From: Armillaria gallica
Lineage: Eukaryota; Basidiomycota; Agaricomycetes; Agaricales; Physalacriaceae
Direction: 5' to 3'
Length of the DNA: 64,000 nt
Assembly (NCBI GenBank): GCA_037576215.1
Contig: JBANDB010000011.1
Coordinates: 496,001-560,000, forward strand
In this document: positions 1 to 11,817 of the stretch, in pieces
Layout: each line of letters opens with the position of its first letter
Position numbering within the stretch: position 1 is the first letter of the stretch
The notes under the pieces: model-generated
The model's input: the letters and a program-made list of their open reading frames with translations, nothing else
Databases searched by the model: none
What the model was told of the DNA's origin: nothing
Made by a program: the position numbers and the translations under genes

Positions 1-131
1 CACAATCGAGCACTGATTGTAATTGCTTACCTGTGCAATGCGTGACGAAACACAAGGCTTCTTTGAAGAAGGCTCCTCTCCGCTGTCATCGACGCTCGCA
101 GACCTACTCCGCTTGGAACCTAGATTAGAGG

Positions 132-966
132 TCATGGAGTGGTGTGAATCGAGGTGGCGTGAAGAATTTTAGGTGCAACTTCCGGCTGCAACACTGATGA
201 AGAGATAGGAGGTGTAGAAATCTTCACCTGTAATGATGGAGAACAAGGACTTGTATTCCCATCGTCAACTGGAACCTTGAGCATAATCTGCGGCTGTGAT
301 GCCAATGAAGAAATAGGACATGTAGACCTGTCGCCAACCTAGTATGATACAATGGTATTAGTCTAAGAAGCAGATGAAAATATATTTTACAAACGTCATC
401 CTCGTTGGTGGGGGCTCCCAATGGTGTTTCTATTGACAACTGATCCATTGCGGAATTCCCTCCTGGCCTCTTGACCAGCGTCTTGGGCGTGACGAGTGAT
501 GAATCTGCTGAACCTGGCAGAGGTGATGCTGATGTGGGTGGGGCTGGGGCTGAGGCTGGTAATGAGCTCGTAGTGGTGACGTGGTTGTTGTGAACGCGTA
601 GCATGAGATGAGCGAGGCTCTACAATGTATTTAAGGTCAGTTCCACACACAGCAAGAGAGAGTTGGACTCACAGCAAGCGCACTGCGCTTCCACGCACGG
701 ACTGAGCCCAAATCCTTTGGATCATCTGGAACACCAAGAGAGCACTGGAAACGATCATGATAGGCAACAAATAGCCCATGCAAATATGCGTCCAGGGAAA
801 ATTTTCCATGCTGGAGGACTCTTTGGTATGTCGGTATGAAAGGCTGAGCCCATGTTTCTTGTAGAGCCTGGTTGTTCATGATGGTGGAAGTAGAAAGACT
901 TGTTGATCGGGCGTGGTGACTCCATTTGTACATGAATAAAATCGAAGCATAAAATTCAAGTTGCAT
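132..966 (-). CDS. Unrecognised three-exon gene, about 241 aa
   Basis: Three exons (673-966, 395-619, 132-338) are joined by two short introns, 620-672 (GTGAGT...TAG) and 339-394 (GTTTGT...TAG). All junctions are in phase 0 and the frame stays open to the TGA at 132-134, which supports a real gene of about 241 residues. An ATG at 933 would give 230. The first exon reads like a globular domain (aromatic and charged residues, motif YQRVLQHGKFSLDAYLHG). The rest is rich in Ser, Pro and Thr. I recognise no domain. An ATG overlapping the stop (133-135) opens a Lys/Arg/Ser-rich frame that runs to a GTAAGC donor near position 30, so the locus may continue leftwards beyond the window as a downstream exon or gene. 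It may also be the 3' part of the gene at 1024-1407. Confidence 0.5.
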
Positions 967-1023
967 GAATTACCTGGGGACAATAAACGACACAAAATTC
1001 AAATAGGTATCTCAATTCCGTGG

Positions 1024-1407
1024 CTACTTGCTAGGATTGTAAGGGGCGATCATAGACCAAAATCTTTTGCACTGCTCAGGACTCCATTTCGCTGCCGCTC
1101 TCCAAGTACATTCGCATTGTTCTCCACTACACTGCAGTCCAAATCGATTATTTTCGGTCAAGTAGTAAGGAACCTTGATGCCCGCCAGTGGGCAGGATCT
1201 GAAAACCCGTTTAAGTACTTGAGATGAACCATCGGACATGAGACACACCTAGTACTTTCGGAACCTTGAATGACACTGTCTTGCGCCAACAATGGTACTT
1301 TTGCTGGGCCAGCACTGCATATATTATAAGCAAAAATGAAATAAAATGTTATCTGAGGCCAGTACCAACCTGATGCCTGAGCTTGTTTCGGATGACGGTG
1401 AGGACAT
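1024..1407 (-). CDS. Small cysteine-rich protein, three exons, about 93 aa
   Basis: Exons 1370-1407, 1265-1314 and 1024-1217 join in frame through introns 1315-1369 (GTTGGT...CAG) and 1218-1264 (GTTCCG...AAG). The product would start MSSPSSETSSG and end at the TAG at 1024-1026. The last exon holds regularly spaced cysteines (FRSCPLAG, LQCSGEQCECTW, EQCKRFW) resembling a compact zinc-binding fold. GRF-type zinc fingers have a similar C...C...C...CxW pattern, but I cannot confirm that. A possible donor at 1022-1027 and acceptor at 974-976 also lead directly to a stop, so I keep this separate from the gene at 132-966. The two could still be one gene with a junction I have not found. Confidence 0.4.
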
Positions 1408-1500
1408 GGATGCGGATATGCAATAAGGGTCAAATGTGTGAGCAGGAGTGGAAAGGAATGGATAGAAAAGGGGAGCGATTGCGGAACCAGGCGGGCTTTT

Positions 1501-1625
1501 ACGATGAATAGATTTTGAGGTACATATCAGAAGTGCCTGAAGATGAATAACAATGAATAAATTCATCCAGTCACGATGAATAAATTCATTTGCGACGATT
1601 AAGCGGCATGAAGATGAATAAGTAC
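1501..1625. repeat. Short interspersed GATGAATAA(ATTCAT) repeats
   Basis: The word GATGAATA recurs at about 1503, 1540, 1575 and 1612, twice as the longer palindrome-like ATGAATAAATTCAT (about 1553 and 1576). A second small tandem repeat of about 23 bp lies at 1826-1867 (AAAACATATGTGAGG type). I see no coding function. Confidence 0.5.
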
Positions 1626-2218
1626 ATACGATCTTCAATTCATCGATAGTACTGATGGAAACCCAGATGACGACAAAGAATGTCCCAGTTCGCAGTGGTT
1701 CCAGTGTCCTGAAGACGATATGTGGGCCGTGAGCGTGTAAGAAAGCACATATCAACAAACAACTGCCAAGCAAGGTCAAAGCAAGATGGAGCAGGGAGGC
1801 GAAGTGGGGGGAAGGAACACACAGAAAAACATATGTGAGGAAATGTAGAAAACATATGCGAGGAAAATGGGGGTGCAGCTCAGGAGGTACAGCCACAGAG
1901 GTACAAACCGATCACAGGAATCCGGAGAGAATCAGTGGGAGAATATTGATCCTGATATAAGAAAGGAACAGTGTATTTATAGCCCAAGAGTCGGGAGGCA
2001 GGCTGAGGCGCAAAGTGACGTGATGGTAGAACAAAAATGGAGATGGTCAACACCACGTGACACCAATAACGCGGCAGGCAAGGGACGGCAGAAGGCGAAA
2101 TTCATGTAATGGGACCCAGGTAACATCGAGGGCTGAGGACAACAGCCAATTATTAATAGGAAGCAAACCTCTCGTGCTCAGCATTTTATTAATAATTTGG
2201 GCCTTAGGCACTGATGGA

Positions 2219-2416
2219 TGCTTGCAAGGATCAGAAGTAATGTGTATTACTAAAACCAAATACATCACTGTCAAAAATGGGGGCATTAGATATTGGAAGG
2301 GGAGGGAGGCATGGTGTATGGCTCGTACATGTACAGGACAGGTTGCAGAGCTGTGAGGTCATGTCAGACAAAGCACTCCAGAATCATGCGCAGACGGGCA
2401 AGTGAGGATTGAAGCT
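2219..2416. repeat. 198-bp dispersed repeat, copy 1
   Basis: This block is nearly identical to 57246-57443, which lies 55 kb away in the same orientation. Sequence on either side of it is not related between the two places except for short, weak matches. The block contains no convincing gene. On the minus strand it starts a frame MPPFLTVMYLVLVIH that is shared by both copies. It may be the end of a transposon or of a duplicated gene. Confidence 0.6.
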
Positions 2417-2439
2417 TGCTCTGAAAGAGGGATAAGAAA

Positions 2440-5400
2440 TGACGAAAGAAAGTAAGGCATGTAATTACATTCTTCGCGACCCCCACCAGCCTCGTACTTG
2501 GCACCATTTATGGTGTCTCCTAACCCCCTGCATACTCCTCAATATAGTCCAGCAGTCAGCCCAAGGACTCTTGATAATCGTTATGTTTTCGATACTCGAC
2601 AACGACCTATGCGAAGGATGTCAGAACACGAATGAAAGATAACTAACAAAATCATACCTTATTCGTCCTCCAAATCCACTGCTCCTGCCTTTCGAAATAA
2701 TCCTCAATCAAAAAGTGCTTGCTATAGGACAGCTTATCGTTTCCGCAATCCTTGTTCTACCACCACATTCAATAGATGATTCTGGACGTGTCGTGAGTAT
2801 ACGATGTTTCACTGACACGGGAAACCATGAACCGTGACTTTTACCGTGATACCAGAAGCCTTTTTCCCTTTCTCAACGCCCGTATTGACCTCAGCATCAA
2901 CCGACCTTTTCACCATCCCAGAATCGATGGTGTCTGGCTGGCCATTCGCCCCGGGAACCTAAATTTCCAGCATCTCTTCATCGGGAACTCAGGAGCACCC
3001 TCCTCGATGTATTTGAGAGGTCCAGCGCTGGGAGCGATGGCTTTGACTGCGAGATCTCAGTCGTTGACACTGAAGTTCTTGATCAGTTTCCGGAACTCTG
3101 AGTTGGTCAAGACGAGCTTGACGAGCACCAACGCGTGGTGTGTTTCTGTAAGGCCATCAAGCCCAGAAAAGGTGTGTTCGACACATACCGGGTGTCTCCT
3201 TCTAGATTCCCCTTGTTAATGCCTCAAACAATCTCCATGAAGTCGACCTCCATTGTGTCAGAAGTTAGAACTAGTCTTGTACGGATTTGTCACTGTCACC
3301 TTCTTCTGGATCATGCAGCGCAGCGTCTGAGAGTCTCTTGGATGTCGATGACAAGCTTCCGGCCATTTTAAAGTTTGAAGGCGTGGAGGTGTAGACATGG
3401 TGGGGATCCATCGCTGACTCAGACTCTGAAATTTTGTCACAATGATATTCAGAAGAGGTCCTGAGAGTAAAAAATGACATGGCATAAATACTACACGTAT
3501 GCGCTAAAATCAAAGCACGTACTCGACTCAAATCATTGTAAAGAAAAATGAGAACTGAGACAAGGACGGCCTTATTGCGTGCATGCTGTATTGAAATTTG
3601 TCCTGCAATATGAACAGTACAGATATGTGTTGCTTAACAATGAAATATTGTATGAGAACGAGCGAGCTGAAAGGAAACGGAGCAGTCTCGGAGCAAAAGG
3701 AGCATCAAGGCTCTTGCGGAAAACTTGCGGATATGACGTACTGAATACGTGTGACTCCCTAAAAGGGGAATCACCAACAAACACAGCCACAAAAAAAGCT
3801 CAGGTTGCAAAGGCCGAATCCTGTATACACAGGACTCGGAACCTTCCCATCTGTTGGACTATGCACATGAATCATGCGCATACGATCTATTGGTACTAGG
3901 ATTTCAGATGGAGTCTGATCCATGCTCAAGATATAGCTGATATGCGCCGACACCTTCCAGTATCGAAAGTGAGGATTAGTCTTAAAGAGTGAAGCACACG
4001 CACATACCAGTGTTGATGCCATTGCTGCTGGACCCTATTCCTTACTGGCACCTGCTATGCAATGATGAGACCCGGTCGTCTTCGCTTTCTCAAGAAACAG
4101 GCATCATTCACGTCAGGCACATCATACTAAGCCCCAATACGATTGAATTACAACAACAGTCACTGATGGTTCCGGAACGAGATGACACTGGGGGCGGCCA
4201 GAGTCATCAACTGGCTGTAGCAACTTGGTCATTACGCGTATCCGGAGGAGTGTTGGAATTCAAGGCACTCAAAATATCTGGGGAGAGAGAAGATTGGTTC
4301 TGATCGGCCTGATGGAGAAGAACAAGTCTTACATTGGCTATTACATAACTTTCAAAACCATCAATACGATGGACCTGATAAAACGTTCCTTTTAATGTAG
4401 ATTGGACATAGAACTTTAAGGAAGTGGCCTTACATGCGTCTCCGTAACGACACTCATATACCAGTCTGATCTGCTACCGTCACATTGTGTATGGTCTTAC
4501 GCAAAAACATAAGGAACGATAAATGAGTGGCGAAGGGGAGTTTTGAGGAGAGAAGGTATACGGCACCTGGACCCTAAATGGTTTAATGAAAAATTGCCGA
4601 GATGAATCAAAGCACAAGGTTATAGCCTAGGAAGGCGATAATTTTCAAACTGAGAACCAGAAACATAGATATCAAAAGTGTGGTGCTCTTCCTGCATCCC
4701 CATTTCTGAGAATCGGAAATTGCGATCTCTGATTCGCAGGGGCGGATTCAGGGTCTCAAAATCCCAATCCCGTTAAAGCTCTGACTCACACACAAAATGC
4801 GGTCGCGGCTTAAATGAGCTCTAAGGAAAGTGATGCGATGAGAAATGCAGTCAGAGTTGTCAGGCTCAGCAGGTCAATGCAGCCCGAATTTGGCAGGAAT
4901 CTTGTCTACCATCCCAGAACATTGCGACAATGGACTCCTGCGATGGTGGTTGTTTGAATATACCATAGAACCAGAAAAATAATCCAGGTAAATCGTGTTT
5001 AAGCGCAGACGAGCGAGGCAATTAGACGAAGACCACATAAGAGGCGGGAAACACGTGCCGAACCCAAGGGGACGCCGAGAGTAGAGCCGAGCCCCCCAAC
5101 ATAAGGACAATGCAAAAGTGCTGGCAACGACCGACTTAACCAAAATACACAGCCACCCGACCGAGCCAGGACTCGGAATGAGCAACTTGTGAAACAGAGA
5201 GTAGGGTGTACAAGCACTGACCCTCCAAATCTCCGACAGCTATGTTCCCGTGGGAGGAATATTTCTGAGTAGCCAGACATTCCTTATATATGAAGTGAGG
5301 CGGCACATTCAGATGGTATGCCATATCATGCACCCAGGATCCATAGTCGGCTTTACCATTATGTCAGATATTAAGCACTGATGCTCTTCGTCGATGGTGG

Positions 5401-5570
5401 CGGATTTCCATCGTGCCTATACACGGCTAGATAGATAAAAGCTGGAAGAGGAAGAGAGCGGAGCATTGAAAACTAGACATAACGCCTTCATTGTCAAGAT
5501 CTCCTCGTCGTGGACGGTCGTAGCGGTGATTCACAAGAAGAAGAAATTGCTTTCTATTTTTGAACATGGC
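2440..5570. other. Stretch without a supportable gene
   Basis: I find only short, unconnected reading frames here (longest about 130 codons), no recognised domains and no paralogue elsewhere in the window that would support any of them. No repeats, RNA genes or transposon termini stand out. Confidence 0.5.
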
Positions 5571-5579
5571 GTGCCGGCG

Positions 5580-6085
5580 GCATTGCCTCCTCTGCGAATG
5601 TATACAGACTAGACGGTACTGAACGGGAATGCGCACCTTATTCCTTGACACCACGTACATGTACCAATCTTCGAATGGTTCTTGAAACCAATAGCGCCGT
5701 GATTTAAGCCGACTGGTGATGTGCCGTGACGGGGGATGTCGTTCTGTTATTTGGATCTCTCAAAACCACACAAGCCAGGTCTAAGTAATCGACGTGAGTC
5801 AATGACCGGCTTAGAACGTCTACGGTAGCGGTAGAAATCGTGGACGTTGCAGTCCTTGTAGGAAACCCACAGGGATGTTATTCCTGAAGTCGACCTGTAG
5901 TGGCGGGCGACACGTGTCCCAATGTCGGAATTTCTCGTAGTCGCACAAACCAGGCCCGGTAGACCAAAGTCAATGACCGGTTTAAAACCAAGATGATAGC
6001 GATAGCGACGATGGATGTCAGATACCCTTATAAAAGACTGAGCGAAGATGCCAAGAAAGCGGCATTTAAAACTTACTTTCAATTC
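5580..6085. repeat. Array-unit boundary with a local ~175-bp tandem duplication
   Basis: Sequence from about 5580 (CTAGACGGTACTGAACGGGA) recurs at about 39838 and 51390, marking the left edge of the repeated module. Within it a segment around 5769-5835 is repeated at about 5944-6010 (shared core AGTCAATGACCGG), with matching flanks on both sides, which implies an internal tandem duplication of about 175 bp. On the minus strand the duplicated frame shows the motif KPVID twice. The related copy at 51540-51720 has only one such unit. Confidence 0.45.
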
Positions 6086-6719
6086 CTTACGTTCAGCCTG
6101 CCGGGAAGGACCGGTAGGCGGGTCCTTGTACTGAGCCGGAGCAAGGAGTCATGCCAATGATTCGAGACAACGATTGTGGATGCGGGCAACGTTGGATTTC
6201 CCTGTTTATAGAGATCAATTTTTCACCAATACTGTAGAAGATTTCATTACACCATAAAACCCAGCTATCCAACATAAAATGTCCAGAATACTTACCGCTA
6301 CCAACTCCATGGCGATCAGATCCGACCATTCACGCGTCGCGAACCGCCTAAGCGGCCAGTTGTTTTGATAGCTTTCAGAAATAATATTGGGAGTTGAAGG
6401 CGTCGCTTGGCGAATCAGACAAGGAGGAGAATATCGTGAAGCAGCTGAGCAAAAACAGAGGCTCATAGTAGCAGCAAGACAAGACAACAGAGACTAGAAT
6501 CAACATGCACCAACATTGAATCTGGCCTTGCTGCTGTCGGTATTCTCCGGCACGACTTGCAACGTTGAACTCCCAGTTTCTATCAAACCTTATTCGACTT
6601 CAGGATTGAGTTCTGCCTGTTACGACATTGCCGTTCAACGTAACGTTCAGAACGTTCAACTCCTAGATTTGGTTTCACCGCGTTCTTCAGAAGGAGCATA
6701 AGTAATCGTTAGACGAGCT

Positions 6720-9700
6720 CTAATCGATATCGGGAACTACATCTTCCGGTTTAGACCTATCGTCATTCAGCTTCCTCCTGAGGCCTTTCAAGAATGTGCG
6801 CATGGAAACACTTTCATAGTACGGCACCAACCCACGCACAACACGTCCCTGATGGACCGTAACGTTCTCAGCTTTCGGGACGGGTTCAAGACTAAAACTA
6901 CGCACCATTAGTTTCTCAGCCACCTTCGCGATGAATGGGAGGAGCATGCCCGGCTCCCTCATAGAAAGCACTAGCACGGATATCCCACCAACACCACCGA
7001 AAATACTCAAAACGGTATCAGGCCAATCCCGCCAGCGAACATCGAGTCGCATATAAGCTCGCGGGAGAGTAAAATCCCCCGTAACACCGAAAATAAGGAT
7101 CATCGACGATAACAGGATGTGCCTCCGTAACGTCCGCGCGAGTGAAAACAGTGTTCCCGTAGCCGCACCAGCAGGCGTTTACCGCATGGTAAGCTAGAAC
7201 GTGCGACTTTGCCGTACATGGGAGGTGGATACATCCACGCGCGAATACGTTTGTCGTTGACTATAATTGGTTTACAGGGCGCCATATGCTGGTATCCCAG
7301 AAGTCGAGGATGAAGGCTTGGGGGATGATGTGCAGCTCCGGAGATGATTTCCATCTGACGGTGGCTATAGTCGAGCTGTCAAGGAAGATGCTTTTGAGAC
7401 TAGCTGTTGCTGGTGAATCCTCGACGAACAGAAGGAAAGGTGATTCTTCGATGATATGGAGTACCAGTGGCCGGTACGGATACGTTGGATAGTTGTCCCT
7501 GGGAGTTGTCAAACAAACATGTATCCCGTGAAGTAGATGTCGTTGCCCTGAAGGCATATAAATTTCGGCGCGTTGGGTCCTATGTCATTTTGAGACTAAC
7601 CGATAACACAACGGATAACTCGCAACGACGAAGTACGTTTGTCTGAAGGTCGGACACGAATAAATCCAGGTCTTCCGTCGAGGATGTTTACACCGACATG
7701 GGAGAGAGGAATCGGTTCGCGTTATCTCGGTTGCGGCATATGTGCCGCCAAAGAAGCTCGAGTCAGGATTGAATGAAAGACATGACCGAGTCGGGAAGTT
7801 CTTCGTCGTCCGAAAGACGGCGTTTATCGCAGATAGCTGTCAACGAGCCATGATGCGGGGCAAGATCTTGCAGAGGAATGTACTTTAGGTGGTTTCTGAA
7901 ACAAAATATTAAGCCGTCGTCCTCACATCCGAACGAGTACCTTACCCTATGGCCTCGTCGATACAAACTCAAAATTGATGACCATCGCCGTCTTCCTGTC
8001 TCGGAATGGTTTTCCTTGTGAACCTATTCCTTCTACACGTCGAAAAATCTACACCAATACTCAATCATGCCCAAATTCCATCGTGTTACGAACATACGGA
8101 TCGCCATCCCATAGTTTGACGTTGAAGGAAAGCGACATATACTTTGGTGATAAGCGAAAGCGCGGTTCATCATCTGGGCCAGCAAGGATGGACCCCCATG
8201 GTCGGCCTGATGAATCCAGCGCCGTGTTGAGCAGAAACCACTGAGATCAGGCGGTATATCACCATCGACAGAGGTGTACAACCAATAAAGAGGGGGGTCC
8301 TTATCAAGGCCTACTTTTAGACGTCAGGGTGCCAAAGGTAGAGCACCATACCTAAAACGGGCTGATCAGCAAGACGTTCTATAAGATAGAGCTGAAGCCT
8401 ACGTTCGGTGGATGATGGCAAAAAGTGGCCTCCATCTATCAGCTCTTGGATTACTTTGAGTGTGGCCAGATTTGGTGATCATGATGGACGTATCCTAGAT
8501 GAAATATCAAATTTGGGAGATGCAGTCTATAACGGTAGACATACGGTATGCCATCCGAGAATCCGTCGGTAAGGAAGGATGGGCAAGGTGATGTTTGTCG
8601 GTGCTCCTAGATCTTTGCCATCGACGTCAGTGATGACGACACTACCCGACGGTGTGGAAGACACTACTACGTGCTCGGGAAGAACGCCAAACCGACGACC
8701 TGACATCCTGGTCATTTGACAGAAATCGAAGCACTGGCTAGCGCCTATGATAATGAGAGTCAAGAGACGGAGTAAAGGGCGGATATAACGCAACTCACGG
8801 GCACCATTTGCAGTCGTCATCACCAACCACTCCAAAGCCTATCACGAACCCCGAGCCCGAATCAGAACTGAATACTGATTCCGAAATCAGGCGATCATCG
8901 CTACAGCGGTCGTTATCCAGACAACGCTTTGGGATTACCATTCGAAGAGCCTCAATGTAGAGATGATGGCGACGTCTGGGGAGAGCGTCTCGGAGCCGAA
9001 AGACGGGGAGCCACAAATAGTAGATTACAGAATCCACCCTAGATAAATTTCAGATCATTGAATAAAATTGAGGTCAAGTACACACCATGGCTATCGGCAA
9101 TATCTGACACATAAGCCACCCCATTTCCCCAAAGTCAAATAACGTCGGAGTCACTTAGCGTTCGGGTAAGAACACTGGCGATAACAGACCAAGTGCATGG
9201 ACCTAGGTCAATGTGACTTAACCATAATTGGTGGATAACGGAAGCGAGAGTTGGATGACGCGACAGATGCGAGCTAAATACAGTTCAAGAATGTCGAAGC
9301 AAACATAGAAAATGCACATACCAGGATGTCCAGATCGTCGTGGTAGGCAAGTTCAAGCGAAAGAACCTGTTAGTAGCTCGAGCATCGGTATTCGCAGGGG
9401 CAGGTACTGTTGCTGCTATATGTTCCGCTGTGTCTTGACTGCGTACGAGAGTAAGGAAAGAAAGTGAAAGATGAGTAGATGCATACATACAATCCGTTCA
9501 CGTCGTACAGCACGGCGTAGGAGCGTGAATCAGGACGTTTCCGAATGCTTTGCTGTCACTGCCACATTCTCTCGCGGGGAATTGGCGTCGCCGTCGTTGG
9601 TGGTGGTTCGCCATCAAGAGACACGGCGTAAATATCAAATATCCATCCATTTTTGGATAGCGGACTCCCGGCCCGTATTACCGCGCCACTTGAAAGCCAT

Positions 9701-10452
9701 TCCCTAAGTTTTCTGCAGCGATGTGATACGAGTACTGCCGTCATAAGCATCCTTACCTACTCAGTGAACGATTCTTCCATCTTGAATGAGAGTTTCAAAC
9801 TCTAGGACTTTCTCCCATTCTACATCAATTTGGGGATCCCCGTTTTCTGTTCTTTTCACCATTAATATCGGCCCTATCTTCTGTTTCGCTGCGAAGCCTA
9901 TGCCTGATTTTTTATGGTACCGTATAGTTGTGTTTTCTTTTGAACTCGACCGCATCATGGAAGGTATACAACTATATGGTGCATGTGTCTTCGCGCAGAA
10001 ATCGATGCTATCTGCTTACTAGGATCAACCCGCGGCTTTCCTTTGTATTCGCGACGTTCGGGATCTGGTGGCAAAAAATAATATTTTCCTCGGTCCGCTA
10101 GGTATTCGCAAGGGCTCGTCCCTGTCGGTGGACTTGCGTGTGAAGTACCGAGTCGTCTATCTGTGCGATTCCAGCCATTCGTGGAGCGTGTCGGAATGGG
10201 ACCTAGCTGCTGTAAGTCTAAATTATCCGTCGTCGTTCTGAGACTGATTTCACATTCGTATCCAAGACGACCGCGCATTGGAATCACATAAAAGCAATAA
10301 GGAGATCTAGTCTTTCTCAGTTCCCTTTGACGGTCTACGATTTCTGCCGGTGTTTGTCTTTCTTCGCCATTGTTTTGACAAAGAAGAGGTCGGCGTATTT
10401 TCGTCGATTGCCGAGACGTCCCCATGACAATTCTCTCCGTCGATACTGTCAT
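6720..10452 (-). CDS. Family X gene, copy 1: unrecognised multi-exon gene, possibly decayed
   Basis: A minus-strand gene is inferred from paralogous blocks at 27-30.4, 40.2-45.5, 51.7-52.6 and 62.5-63.5 kb, whose differences include whole-codon indels. The likely first exon (ending near 10290) encodes MTVSTERIVMGTSRQSTKIR. Internal pieces encode motifs such as GWIFDIYAVSLDGEPPPT (about 9.6 kb) and VVITDVDGKDLGAPTNITLP (about 8.6 kb), separated by introns such as GTGAGT...ATAG at about 8.76 kb. The last exon (6720-7103) carries a predicted membrane helix (SIFGGVGGISVLVLS) followed by a charged tail ending VVPDID. Some exons need a frame change: near 9.8 kb this copy lacks one base compared with copy 3, so it may be a pseudogene. 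I do not recognise the family. It is transcribed away from the neighbouring HET gene, and exon limits are approximate. Confidence 0.4.
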
Positions 10453-10675
10453 GTCTTCGCCCTCTCTCCGGCGTCCATCAGACCTCTACTCTTCCCCACA
10501 AATCCAGCAGCTCTGTGAACTTCTCTACTACTTATCCAGTCTAACGCATAAACACCTGCGAGGTCCTCAACAGGCTAGCTCTCTGTCAACTTACTGATCG
10601 TTTTGATAGAAAGTGCCTGCAATGGCATCAGTCACGCCTGCTCAGATTCAAATAGCGACCAGTACGGGGATACAG
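10451..10675 (+). CDS. Possible upstream exons shared with copy 3 (family W)
   Basis: A plus-strand ATG at 10451 opens a frame of about 43 codons (MSSPSLRRPSDLY..., LCELLYYLSSLTHKHLRGPQ). The equivalent exon at 45533 differs by a whole-codon indel, which suggests coding selection. A second block near 10610-10675 encodes ACSDSNSDQYGDTV in both copies. These may be 5' exons of the HET gene that starts at 11818 or remnants of a separate gene. The start codon overlaps the family X start on the other strand in a shared CATG, so at most one of the two starts may be real. Confidence 0.3.
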
Positions 10676-11817
10676 TTCAGCCGGATACAGGCTAGTTCAG
10701 TCACAAGCGCTACGGTAAATGAGCGGTAAGCCGTCCTCTCCATCCCCGTCGGTACTACTATTAATATCGCGGTGTGGGACAATTCACCAGAACGCGGATA
10801 CTAGAAGGACGGGACGACAGCGAGAGGCGGCCACTGGGAGCTGTGAGTACATAAAACAAAATAGAACAATGCGGATTCACTGTGGAGGTTTCAGAGATTC
10901 CTGGCAAGGACATTCCAGGAATACTGATGCGGGGAGGTCCGGCGAGTACCTATCATCAAACTGATAACTTCTGGTCTTCGCTTGAAGGTTGGAATGTTTC
11001 GTCCATGAACCAGAGGAGGATAAGTAAGTGATGAACGCGGTAAATGATCTGACAAAGAATTCCTGCCGTCATGGAAATATTAACTTTTTAAGCTTTGACA
11101 GGAACAATGGAAAGAGTCGGAGCTTTTGCACAACTAAACAGATAGTCTGGAGAAGGAGTTTCCGGGAGTACAGACAAGAAGGCGAGACATATTGATGTCG
11201 TAGGGAGAAGGAGGATCCTTGAGATTCAGCAGAAGGAGCTAAGGTAAGTCGTCATTCTCTTACAAATTGTGGCTTTCTGAGGCCTACACCGAGCAGAGAT
11301 CAAAGCCACGTATCAACCTAACAATATTATCTCCATCTTTCCGGTGCCATATGGGCGGGACCTCGCTAAAACGAACACACAGGTCGCTTGAACTCCCCCC
11401 TATGTCCACATACTTTAAGCAAGATCGCGCTCCCCTTGGTGATCTTTACAAGGCGTAGGACCTGAAGTTGTATGCATGTTTTCTCAGAACATACTCGGGT
11501 ATCGTGCTCAAAAATGAAGATTGGAGCACGGACTGTAGGTGGGTTTACATGTGAATCCTCAAGGACTCACTAGTGCCGCTCAGACTCCTCTCTCTGTCGT
11601 ATCCGGTTGATTGGAAACTATATTACGACAACTAAGCTTTACCATTAACGTATGCTCCTTAGGGATATATTTGGGTGCCTATCCTTTCGCAGCGAAGCCG
11701 ATAACAACGCAGTGGTTCGAGCGTGGTCACTTGTTCACCTTGCTTGCCTGTTACTGCCTATCGTCAACTTAATACCAGCATACACCAGCTAGGGGTTTTA
11801 TTGAAGACGTACCATCT

